64,000 bases of DNA from Neoarius graeffei (Eukaryota > Chordata > Actinopteri > Siluriformes > Ariidae), in assembly GCF_027579695.1 (NCBI RefSeq), contig NC_083596.1, positions 11,174,798 through 11,238,797 on the forward strand, in the 5' to 3' direction. Numbering within the stretch: position 1 is the stretch's first letter; each line of letters begins with the position of its first letter. The notes beneath the pieces were generated by a model that saw only the letters and a list, made by a program, of their open reading frames with translations, did no database searches and was not told the DNA's origin. Shown here one piece after another: positions 11,027-22,200 of the stretch. The position numbers and the translations under genes are program-made.

Positions 11027-11944
11027 CAGGGCTCGACATTAAAGCGAGACGGCCTTTCGATTTCCTAAAATCGGTGAAATTTAGTTCCCTCTGAAATCTG
11101 GTCACTGTGATACAAGTTTATTTCTATAACATCTCAAAAGATCAGGCCGTTCTGTGGCTGGGAAGTTATTTAATTTGAGGGGATTAAAGCAAATAATGTG
11201 CATGAAAATCGCTCGCTTTGCGCAGTCAAGCAGACAGAGGAAGTCCGTGTGTGTGCGCATGCGCAGGTTTACTTTCTTCTTTTGGGTTTTACGGCAGCTG
11301 GCATCCACAGTGTTGCATTACTGCCATCTACATCTTTGAGTGTGCACTGACAGTTCCATCATTCTGTCGCTAAACGAACAGCTGATCACACCGACGTGCT
11401 CGCTGACCGCCGAAATTTATTAGTTTGGTCCTGCGTTTCATTTCCTTTGTGTATAACATAACGCCTTTTCTTCTCGCTTTCCGTTACAGTAGTCGCTCTT
11501 TCACATTTCATTCGCACACTCGCGTCCTCCATTTTTCTCTCCTGTTTCAAATTTGTATCCCACAATGCCTTGCGTGAACGGGCAAAGCCCACCACGTCAT
11601 GCATGACGTAGTATCTTGAATTGGGTCATGGTGAAGCAGGAAAAAAATAGCGGAGAATTTAGGGCCACGTGGAGATTAATTCATTAACTGTTCCATTTTT
11701 AAAAAAAAACGAATAAAATTGGAAATCTGCGATTCGAATTCAGTAGCTTTCGGTCCACTAAGCAAAAATAATTGGGTGTCAGGGGAAAATTCTTTTTATG
11801 ACCTACACTTGAAAAATCTGAAAGGAGGTCTACTTTTAAACTTTTTAATCCACTTGTTCAGTCAAACAAGCAGCAAGATTTTTCACTTGTCCTGACCATA
11901 AACTTATTACGATGTATTTACTAGTTCAGTGAAAGGAAAGTGGT
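11027..11944. repeat. Possible hAT-related segment beginning CAGGGCTCGACATTAA
   Basis: CAGGGCTCGACATTAA resembles the end of a common fish hAT group. The segment also holds short conserved frames (starting MEDASVRMKCERATTV on the minus strand at about 11533) present in both duplication copies. The other end of the element could not be located and no TSD was found, so the class is uncertain. Confidence 0.35.
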
Positions 11945-12345
11945 TGTCACACCCCGCGTGCATTGGTGCGCAACGGACTTTCACTCACACGCGGTCTGAA
12001 CAGCATGCACCTCTAACAACAGGCACCTGCCGTCGTGGATTAAGCGCAATCAGCACGTGCATAAAAGGACGCTGCACACCCCTACACGGTGTGAAGTATT
12101 GCATCGCTTATCACCATTACCGTGCCATCGTTATTGTATCGTCTTCCTGGTTATCGGCTCTCGTTTCTGTGTTTTGGTTTCCGATCTTGTCCTGCCCAGT
12201 TTCGTCCGTTTGTGCTTCGCTCGACCCTTTTGCCTGTTTATCGTTATTGATTCAGCCTCCCGTTTTGGACTATATGCCTGTTTGTTTCTTATTTAATAAA
12301 CACTTTTCCTGCACATACATCCAAATCAACCTGCACTTACTGACA
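11945..12345 (+). mobile_element. Solo LTR (TGTCA...TGACA), left copy
   Basis: A 401-bp unit starts TGTCACACCCC and ends CTTACTGACA, the TG...CA ends of an LTR. A TATA-like 'cataaaagg' lies at about 12060. The polyadenylation-like AATAAA is at about 12295. Flanks GTGGT (11940-11944) and GCGGT (12346-12350) are a 5-bp target duplication with one mismatch. No gag or pol is adjacent, so this is a solo LTR, Ty3-like by general appearance. The 157-codon frame across it is fortuitous. Confidence 0.75.
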
Positions 12346-12402
12346 GCGGTTAACAAAGTTGATCAAAAAGCAGGTATAGTTATTAGAACCCTTATGTTTT
12401 AA

Positions 12403-13122
12403 AGGAACAGTCCCCCGTACTTCCATAATGAAATATGCTCTTATCTGAATTGAGACGAGCTGCTCCGTACCTCTCCGAGCTTTGCAGGACCTCCCAGTCA
12501 GTCAGACGCGCTGTCACTCCTGTTAGCGATGTAGCTAGGCTCAGTATGGCCAATGGTATTTTTTGGGGCTGTAGTTAGATGCGACCAAACTCTTCCGCGT
12601 TTTTCCTGTTTACATAGGTTTATATGACCAGTGATATGAAACAAGTTCAGTTACACAAATTGAAATGTAGCGATTTTCTATGCTATGGAAAGTCCGCACT
12701 ATAATGACAGGCGTACTAACACCTTCTGCGCGCTTCGGCAGCGCATTGATATCTGAGCGCCGTATCAATGCGCTGCCGAAGCGCGCAGAAGGTGTTAGTA
12801 CGCCTGTCATTATAGTGCGGACTTTCCATAGCATAGAAAATCGCTACGTTTCAATTTATGTAACTGAACTTTGTTTCATGTCACTGGTCATATAAACCTA
12901 TGTAAACAGGAAAAACGCGGAAGAGTTTGGTCGCATCTAACTACAGCCCCAAAAAATACCATTGGCCATACTGAGCCTAGCTACATTGCTAACAGGAGTG
13001 ACAGCACGTCTGACTGCGTCTGACTGACTGGGAGGTCGCGCAAAGCTCGGAGAGGTACGGAGCAGCTCGTCTCAATTCAGATAAGAGCATATTTCATTAT
13101 GGAAGTACGGTGGACTGTTCCT
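12403..13122. mobile_element. TTAA-flanked foldback element (Kolobok/T2-like), family A
   Basis: The 720-bp unit is an almost perfect palindrome: about 350 bp on the left is repeated inverted on the right, centred near 12762 with a loop of a few tens of bases. TTAA flanks both sides (12399-12402, 13123-13126). The ends AGGAACAGTC and GACTGTTCCT give the TTAAAGGRR edge. The arms translate identically on both strands, which explains the mirrored frames at 12610-12895. Part of one arm is also present at 41210-41396. Confidence 0.85.
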
Positions 13123-13126
13123 TTAA

Positions 13127-13330
13127 TGACCGTCACTTACAAAGTGCTACTATAATTGAAAAATTACTGTACATGTATAAACTATAATGCAAGACTTATT
13201 TCAGCAGCATTTCTGCATCAAAAATGATAACAGTATTTCTGAGTTTTGCTCGGATACTAAGCTGAAAGAATAAAGTATGTACATTGGCGTTTTTCAGAAG
13301 TTAGAAATTGAAATAAAAGAAACCGAGCGA
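13127..13330. other. Unassigned short spacer
   Basis: AT-rich with no recognised feature. Confidence 0.5.
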
Positions 13331-13332
13331 GG

Positions 13333-13693
13333 GGGCAGCACGGTGGTGTAGTGGTTAGCGCTGTCACCTCACAGCAAGAAGGTCCGGGTTCGAGCCCCGT
13401 GGCTGGCGAGGGCCTTTCTGTGTGGAGTTTGCATGTGTCCGCGTGGGTTTCCTCCGGGTGCTCCGGTTTCCCCCACAGTCCAAAGACATGCAGGTTAGGT
13501 TAACTGGTGACTCTAAATTGACCGTAGGTGTGAATGTGAATGTGAATGGTTGTCTGTGTCTATGTGTCAGCCCTGTGATGACCTGGCGACTTGTCCAGGG
13601 TGTACCCCGCCTTTCGCCCGTAGTCAGCTGGGATAGGCTCCAGCTTGCCTGCAACCCTGTAGAACAGGATAAAGCGGCTAGAGATAATGAGAT
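13333..13693 (+). repeat. tRNA-derived SINE, copy 3
   Basis: Full SINE in plus orientation with a small deletion near 13434 (the 'ttctccccg' segment is missing) and a duplicated 'aatgtg' unit. Confidence 0.95.
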
Positions 13694-13699
13694 GAGAAC

Positions 13700-14555
13700 A
13701 GTAATGAAGAATAAACTTCTGGAATTTAAAAAAAATAAATAAATTTGACTCTCAAAATAAAAACTTGGGAGTCATGCTGACTCTCAAATGAAAATGTCTA
13801 CAGAGAACCTTGTGAATGAAATGATTTTTCACTCTTTACACATTTAATATTGTGCTAAACATGTGCACGTGATCTCCAAAACATCGTTGACCTACATAAC
13901 GCTTCAAAACTGCTCCAGTTCTCTAATTCACACTTGTGTAACCATGAGGCCTGTGGGAATTAAACCAAGATAACCAAAGAAGGTTTACACTTAAGCCCAG
14001 ATCCTTGAGGCAATAGTCAGTTTAATTACCTCTGGGTGTCTTAAGTGTGTCAGTCGTGGTAACGGGTCTTCCTTGTAGTGTGTTCTGTAGGAATCCGTGA
14101 ACGCCTGTTATTATTTTGACTGACATGACCCACATCGTGCACATGATCTGTGTGTTTTGAAACACTCCATCATTTTGTCTCAGTAAACTCCAATGTGCTT
14201 CCCAGTGCAAGGTTTTGGAAGCCATCGTGTTTGTGTCCTCGACAAAATGTCAGCAAGATGTTGGCTGGTGTTTTGTCTAGGAGTTGGGATGTTATGTGAA
14301 AAAATGTTTTTCCAATTCTGGATCATGTCTCATTTCTCAAGCAGAAAAGGGTTTCTTTTTGAATTTTACACCTTTTCCCCCCCTAAATGTAGTCATGAGC
14401 ACAAGCCAACTAGCAAACGTAAAAGGTGAGGGCTAGCACATGCTAACTTCACGACAAGTATCCAGCCAAACACATCTTTTCACTGTTGCACCTTCACACA
14501 ACAACATTGTAACAATCAGAGGAAAGCGCTATCTACCCTCTTCCACATACTACTG
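13700..14555. other. Unassigned sequence
   Basis: No gene or repeat boundary was recognised. Short opposing frames at 14022-14429 show no domain. Confidence 0.5.
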
Positions 14556-14559
14556 GGTT

Positions 14560-14863
14560 CCCATTGCAATTTTGCGCAAAATAGAAGGGTTTTTTTTTTT
14601 TCAAGTTGACAAAACGTAGTCATCGGCAACTGTCCGTCACTAGCAATGATGACTACTTCATTAGGATGCGCAGAAACGCAGATGGGCTCCAAGGCCCACA
14701 CCAGAGCAACAGAGTTGTCCACAGTGGTGGCACAAACGGCCTGGCTGAGCTGCCATGGAACGTCAGCCCTTGTATACTCCCTTTGACGCTTGTCTTCAAT
14801 TGTGGACACTGAGCTTTTAACTATGCTTTGCCATGTTGCTCTATCCGAGGCAACCCTTTCTCA
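14560..14863 (-). mobile_element. 3' part of non-LTR retrotransposon, separated by hAT insertion
   Basis: On the minus strand the frame includes ATWQSIVKSSVSTIEDKRQR, which resembles the C-terminus of LINE ORF2 proteins related to the reverse transcriptase at 20805-22200. The hAT element at 14872-20804 sits between the two parts, and its target duplication CGTTTGAT lies in both. This is the 3' end of one LINE cut in two. Confidence 0.6.
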
Positions 14864-15055
14864 CGTTTGATTAGGCCTGTAATGATAATCAATAAATCAA
14901 TTAATCGCACGATAACTTTTAATGAGCTCGATAACTTTTCCAGCCGCGATAATTCCTAATTGCATGCTTGTTTGTTTTCCTCGTCTCTCTCTCTCTCTCT
15001 CCCAAAGAGACTGAATGTCAAAAGGCTTCTATTGGTCTCTACTGACTCTTCTCGT

Positions 15056-16495
15056 TTCCAGGTCTCCAACCTTTTTTCCTCTGAGAGCTACTTTTACAAA
15101 ATAAAAATGGCCGAGAGCTACTCATGTTTTGTAACATTTATTCCCATCGCTCATTTCGAACAAACAAACTCAATAAGCTATCTTTTCCTGAACATTTACA
15201 ATATGTTACTGTCCACATCTCACATTCTGTATTAAAACATCACAAAAATATTATCGTCATTACTACTACAAATACAGATACTGTTACTTATTCACTTATC
15301 ATTATTGTATATGTCCATGTCCCTGTATCACACTTCACAAAACTATTTACATGCACCAAGACATCCGAAAATGAAATGTTATCATGGATCACTTCTACAA
15401 ACCAAGAATCAAAAACTTTACCCAACAAAAAACTTTGGAAAGTCCGGGGCCGCTTTGCAGTGCGCAATAAATCCGGAGTGACGACCTGTCATTGCAGGTG
15501 GTCCGTCAGTTAACGGACACCAGCTTTTCAATAGGGATCTTTTTTCCACAAAGTAATCCTTTACTGCGTTATAAATATCAACTCCCCTGGTTGTAGTTTT
15601 CAATGGGAGTAAGGTCAAAAACTCCTCTTTGGAGGAAAAGTCGTCAAACACCATCCGAATGAAGACAGCCAGCCGGGCTGTATCACTGCGGTCCACAGAC
15701 TCATCGCACTGAATAGAGAACCATTTGCACCTGTTCATGTCCGATTCCAGCTGTTTTACCGCATCCGCAGACAGCGCAGACACTCTTTGCCATGGTATTG
15801 GCACCAAGCTGTACATCGGCAATAGCAGACAAAATTTCTTCCTTATTTTTTAATGGTCCCTGAACAACGTTTCAGCCACCATGGTCATGGCCTCCTTTAC
15901 GATCCCGCCATCGGTGAACGGCTTTTTCCGCTTCGTTAAAATGTGCGCCACTTTAAACGAAGCCTCAGTTGCTGAATTGGCCTTCTTCGCCGGTTTAGTG
16001 AACAGAGACTGTTGCCGTTGAAGTGTTGTCTTCAGCTCCGTTATCTTGTCTTTTCGTAGACTGCTACCAGCAGGAATGTCCCACGAAAAGTTGCCGTGGA
16101 CTTTGGCGAAATGGCGCTCCACATTACATCTTTTACTGACGGACACGCTGGCACCGCAGATCAGACACACAGACACACTTGTTAACATTTGTAAAACAAA
16201 ATTCTGTCTCCCATTCTTGGTGAAAATGGTACATTTTAATCCGCTTGTTGGTTTGGACACTTGTCGCCATCGTAAACTCCTGCTCGTCTCACATCACCAC
16301 TGACTCATCAAGGTTGACACAGCACCACAACGTTTTGATTGACAGCTAATTGGCTAATAATCATTTTGTGTTGGAAGGGGGCGGGACAACTGTGAATTTT
16401 GATTGGACATAAATTTAAGTAGATTTGCCGAGGGACCAATTAAGTTTTCAGATTTATGTATGATTCATTGGCCCTTTGGCGAGCTACTTGGAAAG
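15056..16495 (-). mobile_element. Nested fragment of a second hAT element
   Basis: The left edge 'aggtctccaacctttttt' followed by 'gagagctactttta', and the 'gcgagctacttgg' near 16480, are the end motifs of a fish hAT group with GAGCTAC subterminal repeats. The right terminus is cut off. The body codes for the N-terminal part of a GTF2IRD2/ZBED5-type transposase on the minus strand. No TSD was identified, so the insertion history is unclear. Confidence 0.55.
15418..16270 (-). pseudogene. GTF2IRD2/ZBED5-like hAT transposase, N-terminal half
   Basis: The likely original ATG is at 16270. After about 35 codons a slip in a GTGT run near 16165 shifts the frame to one carrying CLICGASVSVSKRCNVERHF, a BED/C2H2-like finger (C-x2-C...H-x4-H). 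Further on come LFTKPAKKANSATEASFKVA and, in the next block, CDESVDRSDTARLAVFIRMV, both typical of the group from which the GTF2IRD2 C-terminus derives. The catalytic C-terminal half and dimerisation domain are missing. Frameshift between the blocks near 15830. Confidence 0.75.
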
Positions 16496-16642
16496 GGGCG
16501 GTACGAGCGATGCATTGGAGATGCTTGAATGAACGTGTCAATTAGGCTACTTGCCAGTCGCATGGTCTCGTACCACCACTGAGTAGAGAGCACAGCGAGG
16601 AGTAGAAAGTCACAAAACGCTAGTTGAGATTTGAAAACAGAA

Positions 16643-19547
16643 ATGGAATTGGTTTCAAAGCCGAACACGAAAGCTGCAGTGTGGGAACACTTTGGCTTCA
16701 AACCGAATGATCGTGGTGAACCACTTAACCTGTGCGAGCTGGTATGTCGTATTTGTGGTAAAACGGTATCATCTAAACACGGCAATACAACGAACATGCA
16801 ACTGCACTTAAAACAATCACCCGGTGCAGTTTTCCCAGCTGGGGAAAAAAAAACAACAACAGATGGGCCGACAGTCCTTCTGCCCAACAGTCCACAATCA
16901 CTGGGGCGTTTAATCAACAAACCAAATACAAACAGGGCAGTGCAAAATGGTGCGAACTTACAGACAGTGTAGTTCGCTTACTCGCTAAAGAGATGCTGCC
17001 GTTCAATCTTGAAAAGCCGGCCTTTCGAAAAATGCTGCAAACATTTGACAGCCAGTATGAATTGCCCTCGAGAACATACGTGTCACAAACGGCAATTCCA
17101 CAACTGTACAACAGCATAAAAGACGACATACTTAAGGGGATTAAAGACATCGCATTTTACTCTTCAACTACGGATATGTGGTCAGGTTCAAACATGACAC
17201 CTTATATGAGCTTGACCATACAGTACATAACTGCTGACTGGACCCTGCATTCCAAGTGTTTAGAGACCAGAGATGTCCCAGAAAACCATACTGCTGACAC
17301 CCTTGGAGAAAACCTGGTCTGCTTTAGCAGACTGGGGACTGGATGAGCACAAACTAGTCTGCATCACTACAGACAGTGGTGCCAACATTGTTGCTGCAAT
17401 AAGGAATCTTGGCTGGCAATGGCTCAATTGCTTTGGCCACAACCTCCATCTTGCTGTGTCCCATGGACTACGTTCAGACTGCACCCTGAAACGACCCATA
17501 TCCGATTTTTTTGCCCATATGCGACCTGTATCTGATTTGTTATTGACGATCTGAACGACACAGATCCGATTTTTTCACATGCGACCCAGGCCGCTTGGAT
17601 ATGTGGTCCTAATTCCGATGCATATCCGTTATTTTCACATGCGACTGCAGTCTGACCGGACAGGTCGCATTCATGCGACCTACACGTCATCAACAAGAGA
17701 CAAACGTCACTATTCTGCGTTGGCTAATCCCGCCTCGTTGGTGGAAAACAACAACATTTGTACAGTTTTCAGAATTTAAATAGACTTTTATAGAATTGAT
17801 CAAGCTAATGGTGGATTTGGTAGGGACCTGGATGTTAAATCATCCTGTATTACAAGATAAGATTGTTCTGGAAATTTCCAGTAATTTGACACCTTCGGTC
17901 TCATTAGTCTGCTGCCCACATTAATCAGATTATTGTGTGAGTTCTGCCGCCGCCACAAAAACCACATCGCCAGGTCTCGCCTCATCTCCATGCTTTACTT
18001 GCAAACTTGAAGAGTGCGCTTTTTTTTTGGTTTACGTATTACGTAGATGTGCTTATTACGTGTCAATTTGCGCATGCGGGACACTTTTGGGTCGTTTTCC
18101 GTTCATATTGGAGATCACATATAAGTCTCATATAATTGGTAATGTGAACGGCCTAACAAAAAAATCGGATTTCACAACAAATCATCCGATATGGGTCGTT
18201 TCAGGTTGCAGTCTGAACGTAGTGATGGTCTGGACAGTGACAAAGAACAGACAGCGCGTGCCATAGGACTCTGTAAAAGTTTGGTCAGGGTATTTAACCT
18301 GAGCTGGCTTAAGAGGAGACCTGAGGACAGCACAGAGTGAGACTAATCTCCCCCAACACAGTCTAATACTGGTGAGTGATGTTTAATTCATTTAAGAAGC
18401 TTTAATTTGCAACACAAAATATTTAAAGGTGTTTTAAGTTTTTATTTCAAAGTAGCCTGCAGACCCATAGAATAACATGTAGAATCTAATTGAAACTGTA
18501 GTCTCTTTGTATGCACTGGCATATAAATAACATACAAACATACAAATTAATAAAGATAAATAATAGAAATGTAAAGTAGTATTTGTTTAAGAATGTTGAC
18601 ATAGACTAATTATTGAACAAGAACAATATTATCTTTCCCACAGGATGTTTTCACACGATGGGGCAGTAAGCAGAAGATGGTAGAGAGGGTGCTGGAGCAA
18701 CTCCCAGCCATAAGACGTGTCCTGGTTGAAGACAGAAAACATGGCCACCTCAACCCAACCTGGCAGGATATTTCTGTGTTGGAGTCCATCAACGCAGCAA
18801 TGAAACCACTGGTTGACTTTACAGACATCCTCTCAGGGGAAAAATATGTCACAGTGTCGTCAGTTAAGCCTGTGCTGGAACTGATTAAAGGCGATCTTCT
18901 CTCTCCAGGCCCCAATGACACTGCACTGACAGCCAGTATTAAACGACACATGTACAGGGTACTGACTGAAAAATACAGCTCACCTGCAATCCAAGACCTC
19001 CTGAGAAAGGCCACCATCTTGGATCCAAGGTATCGTGGCAGCATGGAGGAGGCAGAGGCATTGGATGATGTCAAACATCAGCTTGTGCAAGAGCTACTGG
19101 ACTTAAAAGGGCCAGAAGGAAGTGGAGAAGGTGCTAGTGGTGAGTGCTGCAGCAATGCTGCTGGAGGAAACGAGGATGAACCTACTGCTGCTGCACCCAC
19201 CAAGAAGAAGAGGCTGAGTGACCTTCAAAACAGAAGAGCTCATCTCACAGGTCAGGCCCAGGCTGCATTATCAAAAAGAGTACAGGCTGATGCAGAGCTG
19301 ACCAAGTTCCTCCAAGAAGATGCACTTGATGCATCTTGTGATCCCTTGATGTGGTGGCGTGACAATCAAAAGAAGATATCCTTTGTTGGCCAACTTGGCT
19401 CAAAAATACATGTGCATTTGTGCAACAAGCTCCAGCTCAGACAGAATGTTTAGCACAGCTGGCAACATTGCTATACCTGAGAGATCCTGCCTTAAGCCAC
19501 ACAAAGTCAACATGCTGGTATTTCTTGCTCGGAATCTGCCAGACTAA
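16643..19547 (+). pseudogene. ZBED1/Ac-type hAT transposase, broken
   Basis: Order of parts: an N-terminal BED finger (VWEHFGFKPNDRGEP, then CRIC and LHLKQ; the second zinc-binding His is not evident), and a core with TDSGANIVAAI and CFGHNLHLAVSHGL (about 17365-17468). A 749-bp MITE interrupts the core. An intron follows (donor at 18371/18372, acceptor CAG at 18643), joining LPQHSLIL to DVFTRWGSK. The C-terminal hATC domain has [20 protein letters not shown] and stops at 19547. Frameshifts occur near 16960, 18313 and 19390. It is the gene of the enclosing hAT element and is not functional as read. A domesticated ZBED gene is excluded by the TIRs and TSD. Confidence 0.85.
17471..18219. mobile_element. 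TA-flanked MITE inside the hAT transposase gene
   Basis: Ends CGTTCAGACTGCACCCTGAA and the inverted match closing GCAGTCTGAACG enclose 749 bp. TA flanks both sides (17469-17470, 18220-18221), as for Tc1/mariner-type MITEs. Further inverted similarity extends into 'cgacccatatccgat'. It cuts the transposase between SHGL and the LDSDKEQ region. The short frames inside are not transposase-like. Confidence 0.8.
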
Positions 19548-19719
19548 AGTAGCTACGGATTTACATATGACCTGATGAGGCATCTGCTTTTATTAACGTG
19601 GAGTGTTTTTGTTGTTAGTTTGCACTTTTTGTTTACAAAGGTCCCAACTGGCAGTTTGTTTTCCCTGTCTGAGCCTAATGTTTAATATCTTTTAAGGGCA
19701 ATTTTGTTGCAGAGACTTA

Positions 19720-20465
19720 GGGTCCATTCAGACCAGGATAGTTCGATAGTTCACTTGCTTTGGTCCGAACCAAATGTTTTTTTTATTTTTTCATTTTGGT
19801 GCGGTTCGCTTTCACACTGTACATTTTAGTAAGCGGACCAAAATCTGTCAACAAAGCCACGCGCCCTGAGGTCATTCAGCTATTGGTCAGAGACGACACG
19901 CGCACAAACCGCTGTTCTGGGAAGCGCGTGAACCCCTTCTCCTTCATTTTCTCACTGAATACAGCAAACACGTCGGCATTTTTGTGGGTTCTCTCCAAAA
20001 GCTCAGATATGTGGACATCTGCCCATATATCCACAAGGGTGCGCGTTTCTTCCTCGGCCCACGTTTGCCCCCTACTCATTTTTTGTACTCTGTAGTCTAG
20101 CCTACCACTGGTCTGAATGACTGAACGACTGTTGTAAGGTTCCCTTGACAACCGAAACAGTATTTGCACTTTGCGGTGGAGTGTCAAGACTCTGTTTCCC
20201 ATAATGCTCAACAAACGACGGAAGCTCCCGAGGTACAAAAAAGCAAAACTGTCGGATTAGGTCCGGTCTGCTTTCACACCTCCAAAAGATCCGCACCAGG
20301 GTTCCTTTGGTCCGGACCGAGTCCGACCTTGCAGCTCGGTCTTGGTCCGCTTGTTTGGTCCGGACCAGAGTTCGGTGGTTTGTATTCAGACCAACCCAAA
20401 AGGTCCGGACCAAGGGAAATTTGGTTTGTTTGGTCCGGACCAAACAACATAGGTGTGAATACGCC
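19720..20465 (-). mobile_element. Non-autonomous Harbinger-like element with Myb/SANT fragment
   Basis: TTA lies on both sides (19717-19719, 20466-20468). Ends GGGTCCATTCAGACC and TGGCGTATTCACACC (opposite strand) match at 10 of 15 positions. The body is rich in 'ggtccggacc' palindromes. It codes on the minus strand for a Myb/SANT-like domain, and Harbinger elements are known to encode a Myb-like protein beside the transposase. Confidence 0.7.
19876..20079 (-). pseudogene. Harbinger Myb/SANT-like DNA-binding protein fragment
   Basis: Opens MSRGQTWAEEETRTLVDIWA and continues through HISELLERTHKNADVF to EKMKEKGFTRFPEQ before a stop. The W...EE...L..IW spacing and the later K.KGF.R..EQ block fit Myb_DNA-bind_4 domains of the kind found in Harbinger-encoded accessory proteins. 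The domain appears nearly whole (about 65 residues), but the rest of the protein is absent. The frame has a proper ATG. Confidence 0.7.
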
Positions 20466-20804
20466 ATTAATAATCCATTTTATTTATTGTTTTGGTTGTG
20501 TTTGATTTTTATTCAAGTGCAGTTTTTTGTTAAGTCCTTGCCGTAAGCCAGACTACATTAGGCTATTCTTATGTTAACAAGTCCATTTTATTTAGGCCTA
20601 TTGTTTTTGGTTGTCTTGCAGTTCCTGTGTTAAATGTTTTTTAGAAAGTAAAGTTCATTGATCTTTGAAAGGGTGTATTTGCATTATTATTCCATTATCA
20701 TTATATTAGTTGAAAATGGTCTTAAAATGTCAATATTATCGTTTATCGCAATAATTTCTTGGTCAATTAATCGTCCAGCAAAATCTGTTATCATTACAGG
20801 CCTA

Positions 20805-22200
20805 CGTTTGATTGACAATTCCAGCATTCTTCATGTTCCTCTTCAAGACGTCTTTGTACCTCAGTTACTGTCCTCCTTGTCTCCTCTTTCCTCGGCTCAG
20901 TTCTCTGTAGAAAACAGCTTTGGGTAGTCGCATGTCAGGTATGCGCTGGATGTGTCCAGCCCAACAAAGGTGGGAGGCTATGATAAGGGCTTCCACGCTG
21001 ACTGTATTTGCTCGCCTGAAGACTTCTACATTGAAGACCTTGTCCTGTCATCTTATTTTGGGAATTTGATGCAGGTGTTGGAGTTGTAGCCTGGTCAGTT
21101 TCTTGAAATGTTTACAGTAACGCGTCATGCATTTGGTGGCGTAAAGCAGAGATGGTAAGACTGCAGCATTGCATACTTTCAACTTGGTGGTTTTCTTGAT
21201 GTCATGGCAAGACCATAGTTGCTTTTGTAATGCACCGAAGGCTTTGGTGGTAGCTTGAATCCGGCGATCTACCTCCAAGTCTGAGGAGTTTGTCTTGGTA
21301 ATGCCACTGCCCAAGTAGATGAAACTCTCAGAACTTTTAAGAGGTGTTCCATTGACCAAAACAATGTTATTTGACCTTGCCTATGGCTCAGGTGAGGGTT
21401 GGCACAGGAGCTCCATTTTCATGGTATTGATTTTCAATCCAAACAGGGTTGCAACTGTGGCAAAATGATCAACGATTTCCTGCAGGTCATCAAATCTGTT
21501 GCTACAAATGCAAAGTCATCTGCATACAGCAGTTCTCGCATGCAAATTTGCCAAGTTTTGGTTGAGGACTTGAGTCTGGCAAGATTGAAGAGTTTGCCTT
21601 CCGATTGAGTCCTGATGTAGACTCCTTTATCTAGGTTAGTGCCCATAGTCTCTAGGACTGCTGTAAGATAGAGTATAAACAATGTTGGGACAAGGACGCA
21701 TCCCTGTTTGACACCATGATTAACGGGAAAAACTTCACTAATGCCTCCTCCGATCAAAACCTTCCCAGACATGTTCTCATGGAAGAGCTTAATGAGCCAT
21801 ATCAGTCTTTCTGCGTATCCATACACTTCTAGTAGCTTCCAAAGCATCTCTTGGTCAACAGTGTCAAAGGCCTTTGAAAAGTCTGCCAAAAAAAAAAATG
21901 TACAGGAGGTTGACATTGCTCAATGGCTTTCTCTTGGAATTGTCTCAGGGTAAAGATCATATGAGGTAGATCTGCCAGCCCTGAAACCACACTGACTTTC
22001 TGGAAGTCCATCTTCTGAGAGAGTTCTCCACCAAATCTTGGCCAGAATCTTGCCTGCAATGAAAAGCAGAGATATGCCACAGTGGTTTCCACATTCGCTC
22101 CTTTCTCCTTTCTTTTTGTAGATGGTCACAATTAACGCATCTTTGAAGTCTTGGGGAAGGCCCATCTTCTCCAAACATGCATTGTACAGTTTTAAGAGTG
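20805..22200 (-). mobile_element. Non-LTR retrotransposon reverse transcriptase, broken
   Basis: Minus-strand blocks in coding order are LPQDFKDALIVTIYKKKGER, then GFRAGRST, then LADFSKAFDTVDQEMLWKLL and VKQGCVLVPTLF. These are followed by ELLYADDFAFVA, with the YADD catalytic box of reverse transcriptase, and finally the LGSGITKTNSSDLEVDRRIQ thumb/C-terminal block. Several frameshifts and a poly-T insertion near 21890 break it. The 3' end lies across the hAT insertion at 14560-14863. A jockey/I-group affiliation is likely, but the clade is not certain. Confidence 0.85.

Larger units (their letters stand above)
9905..12588 (+). repeat. Left copy of 2.7-kb inverted segmental duplication
   Basis: The whole stretch recurs in reverse complement at 41210-43900 with only scattered differences. 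For example, the 157-codon frames at 11929-12402 and 41397-41870 differ at three residues. Both copies share a full SINE at one edge, a SINE tail, the same solo LTR with the same flanks, and the same TTAA-element insertion point. Homology stops just past the SINE on one side and inside the TTAA element on the other. A duplication of an already repeat-laden segment explains this better than transposition of one element. Confidence 0.9.
14872..20804 (+). mobile_element. 5.9-kb Ac-like hAT transposon (TIR TAGGCCTGTAATGATAA)
   Basis: The 17-bp end TAGGCCTGTAATGATAA is repeated perfectly inverted at the other end. The 8-bp sequence CGTTTGAT flanks both sides (14864-14871, 20805-20812), a textbook hAT target duplication. 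It inserted into a LINE. Inside lie its own broken transposase gene (plus strand), an older hAT fragment (minus strand), a TA-flanked MITE and a TTA-flanked Harbinger-like element. The length is therefore inflated by nested insertions. Confidence 0.93.

Noticed and set aside
11929-12402. 157-codon frame, repeated at 41397-41870
   Set aside because: It overlaps a solo LTR and its flanks; conservation reflects the recent duplication, not coding constraint.
12610-12895. Two near-identical proteins encoded on opposite strands
   Set aside because: They are the same sequence read from the two arms of a palindrome.
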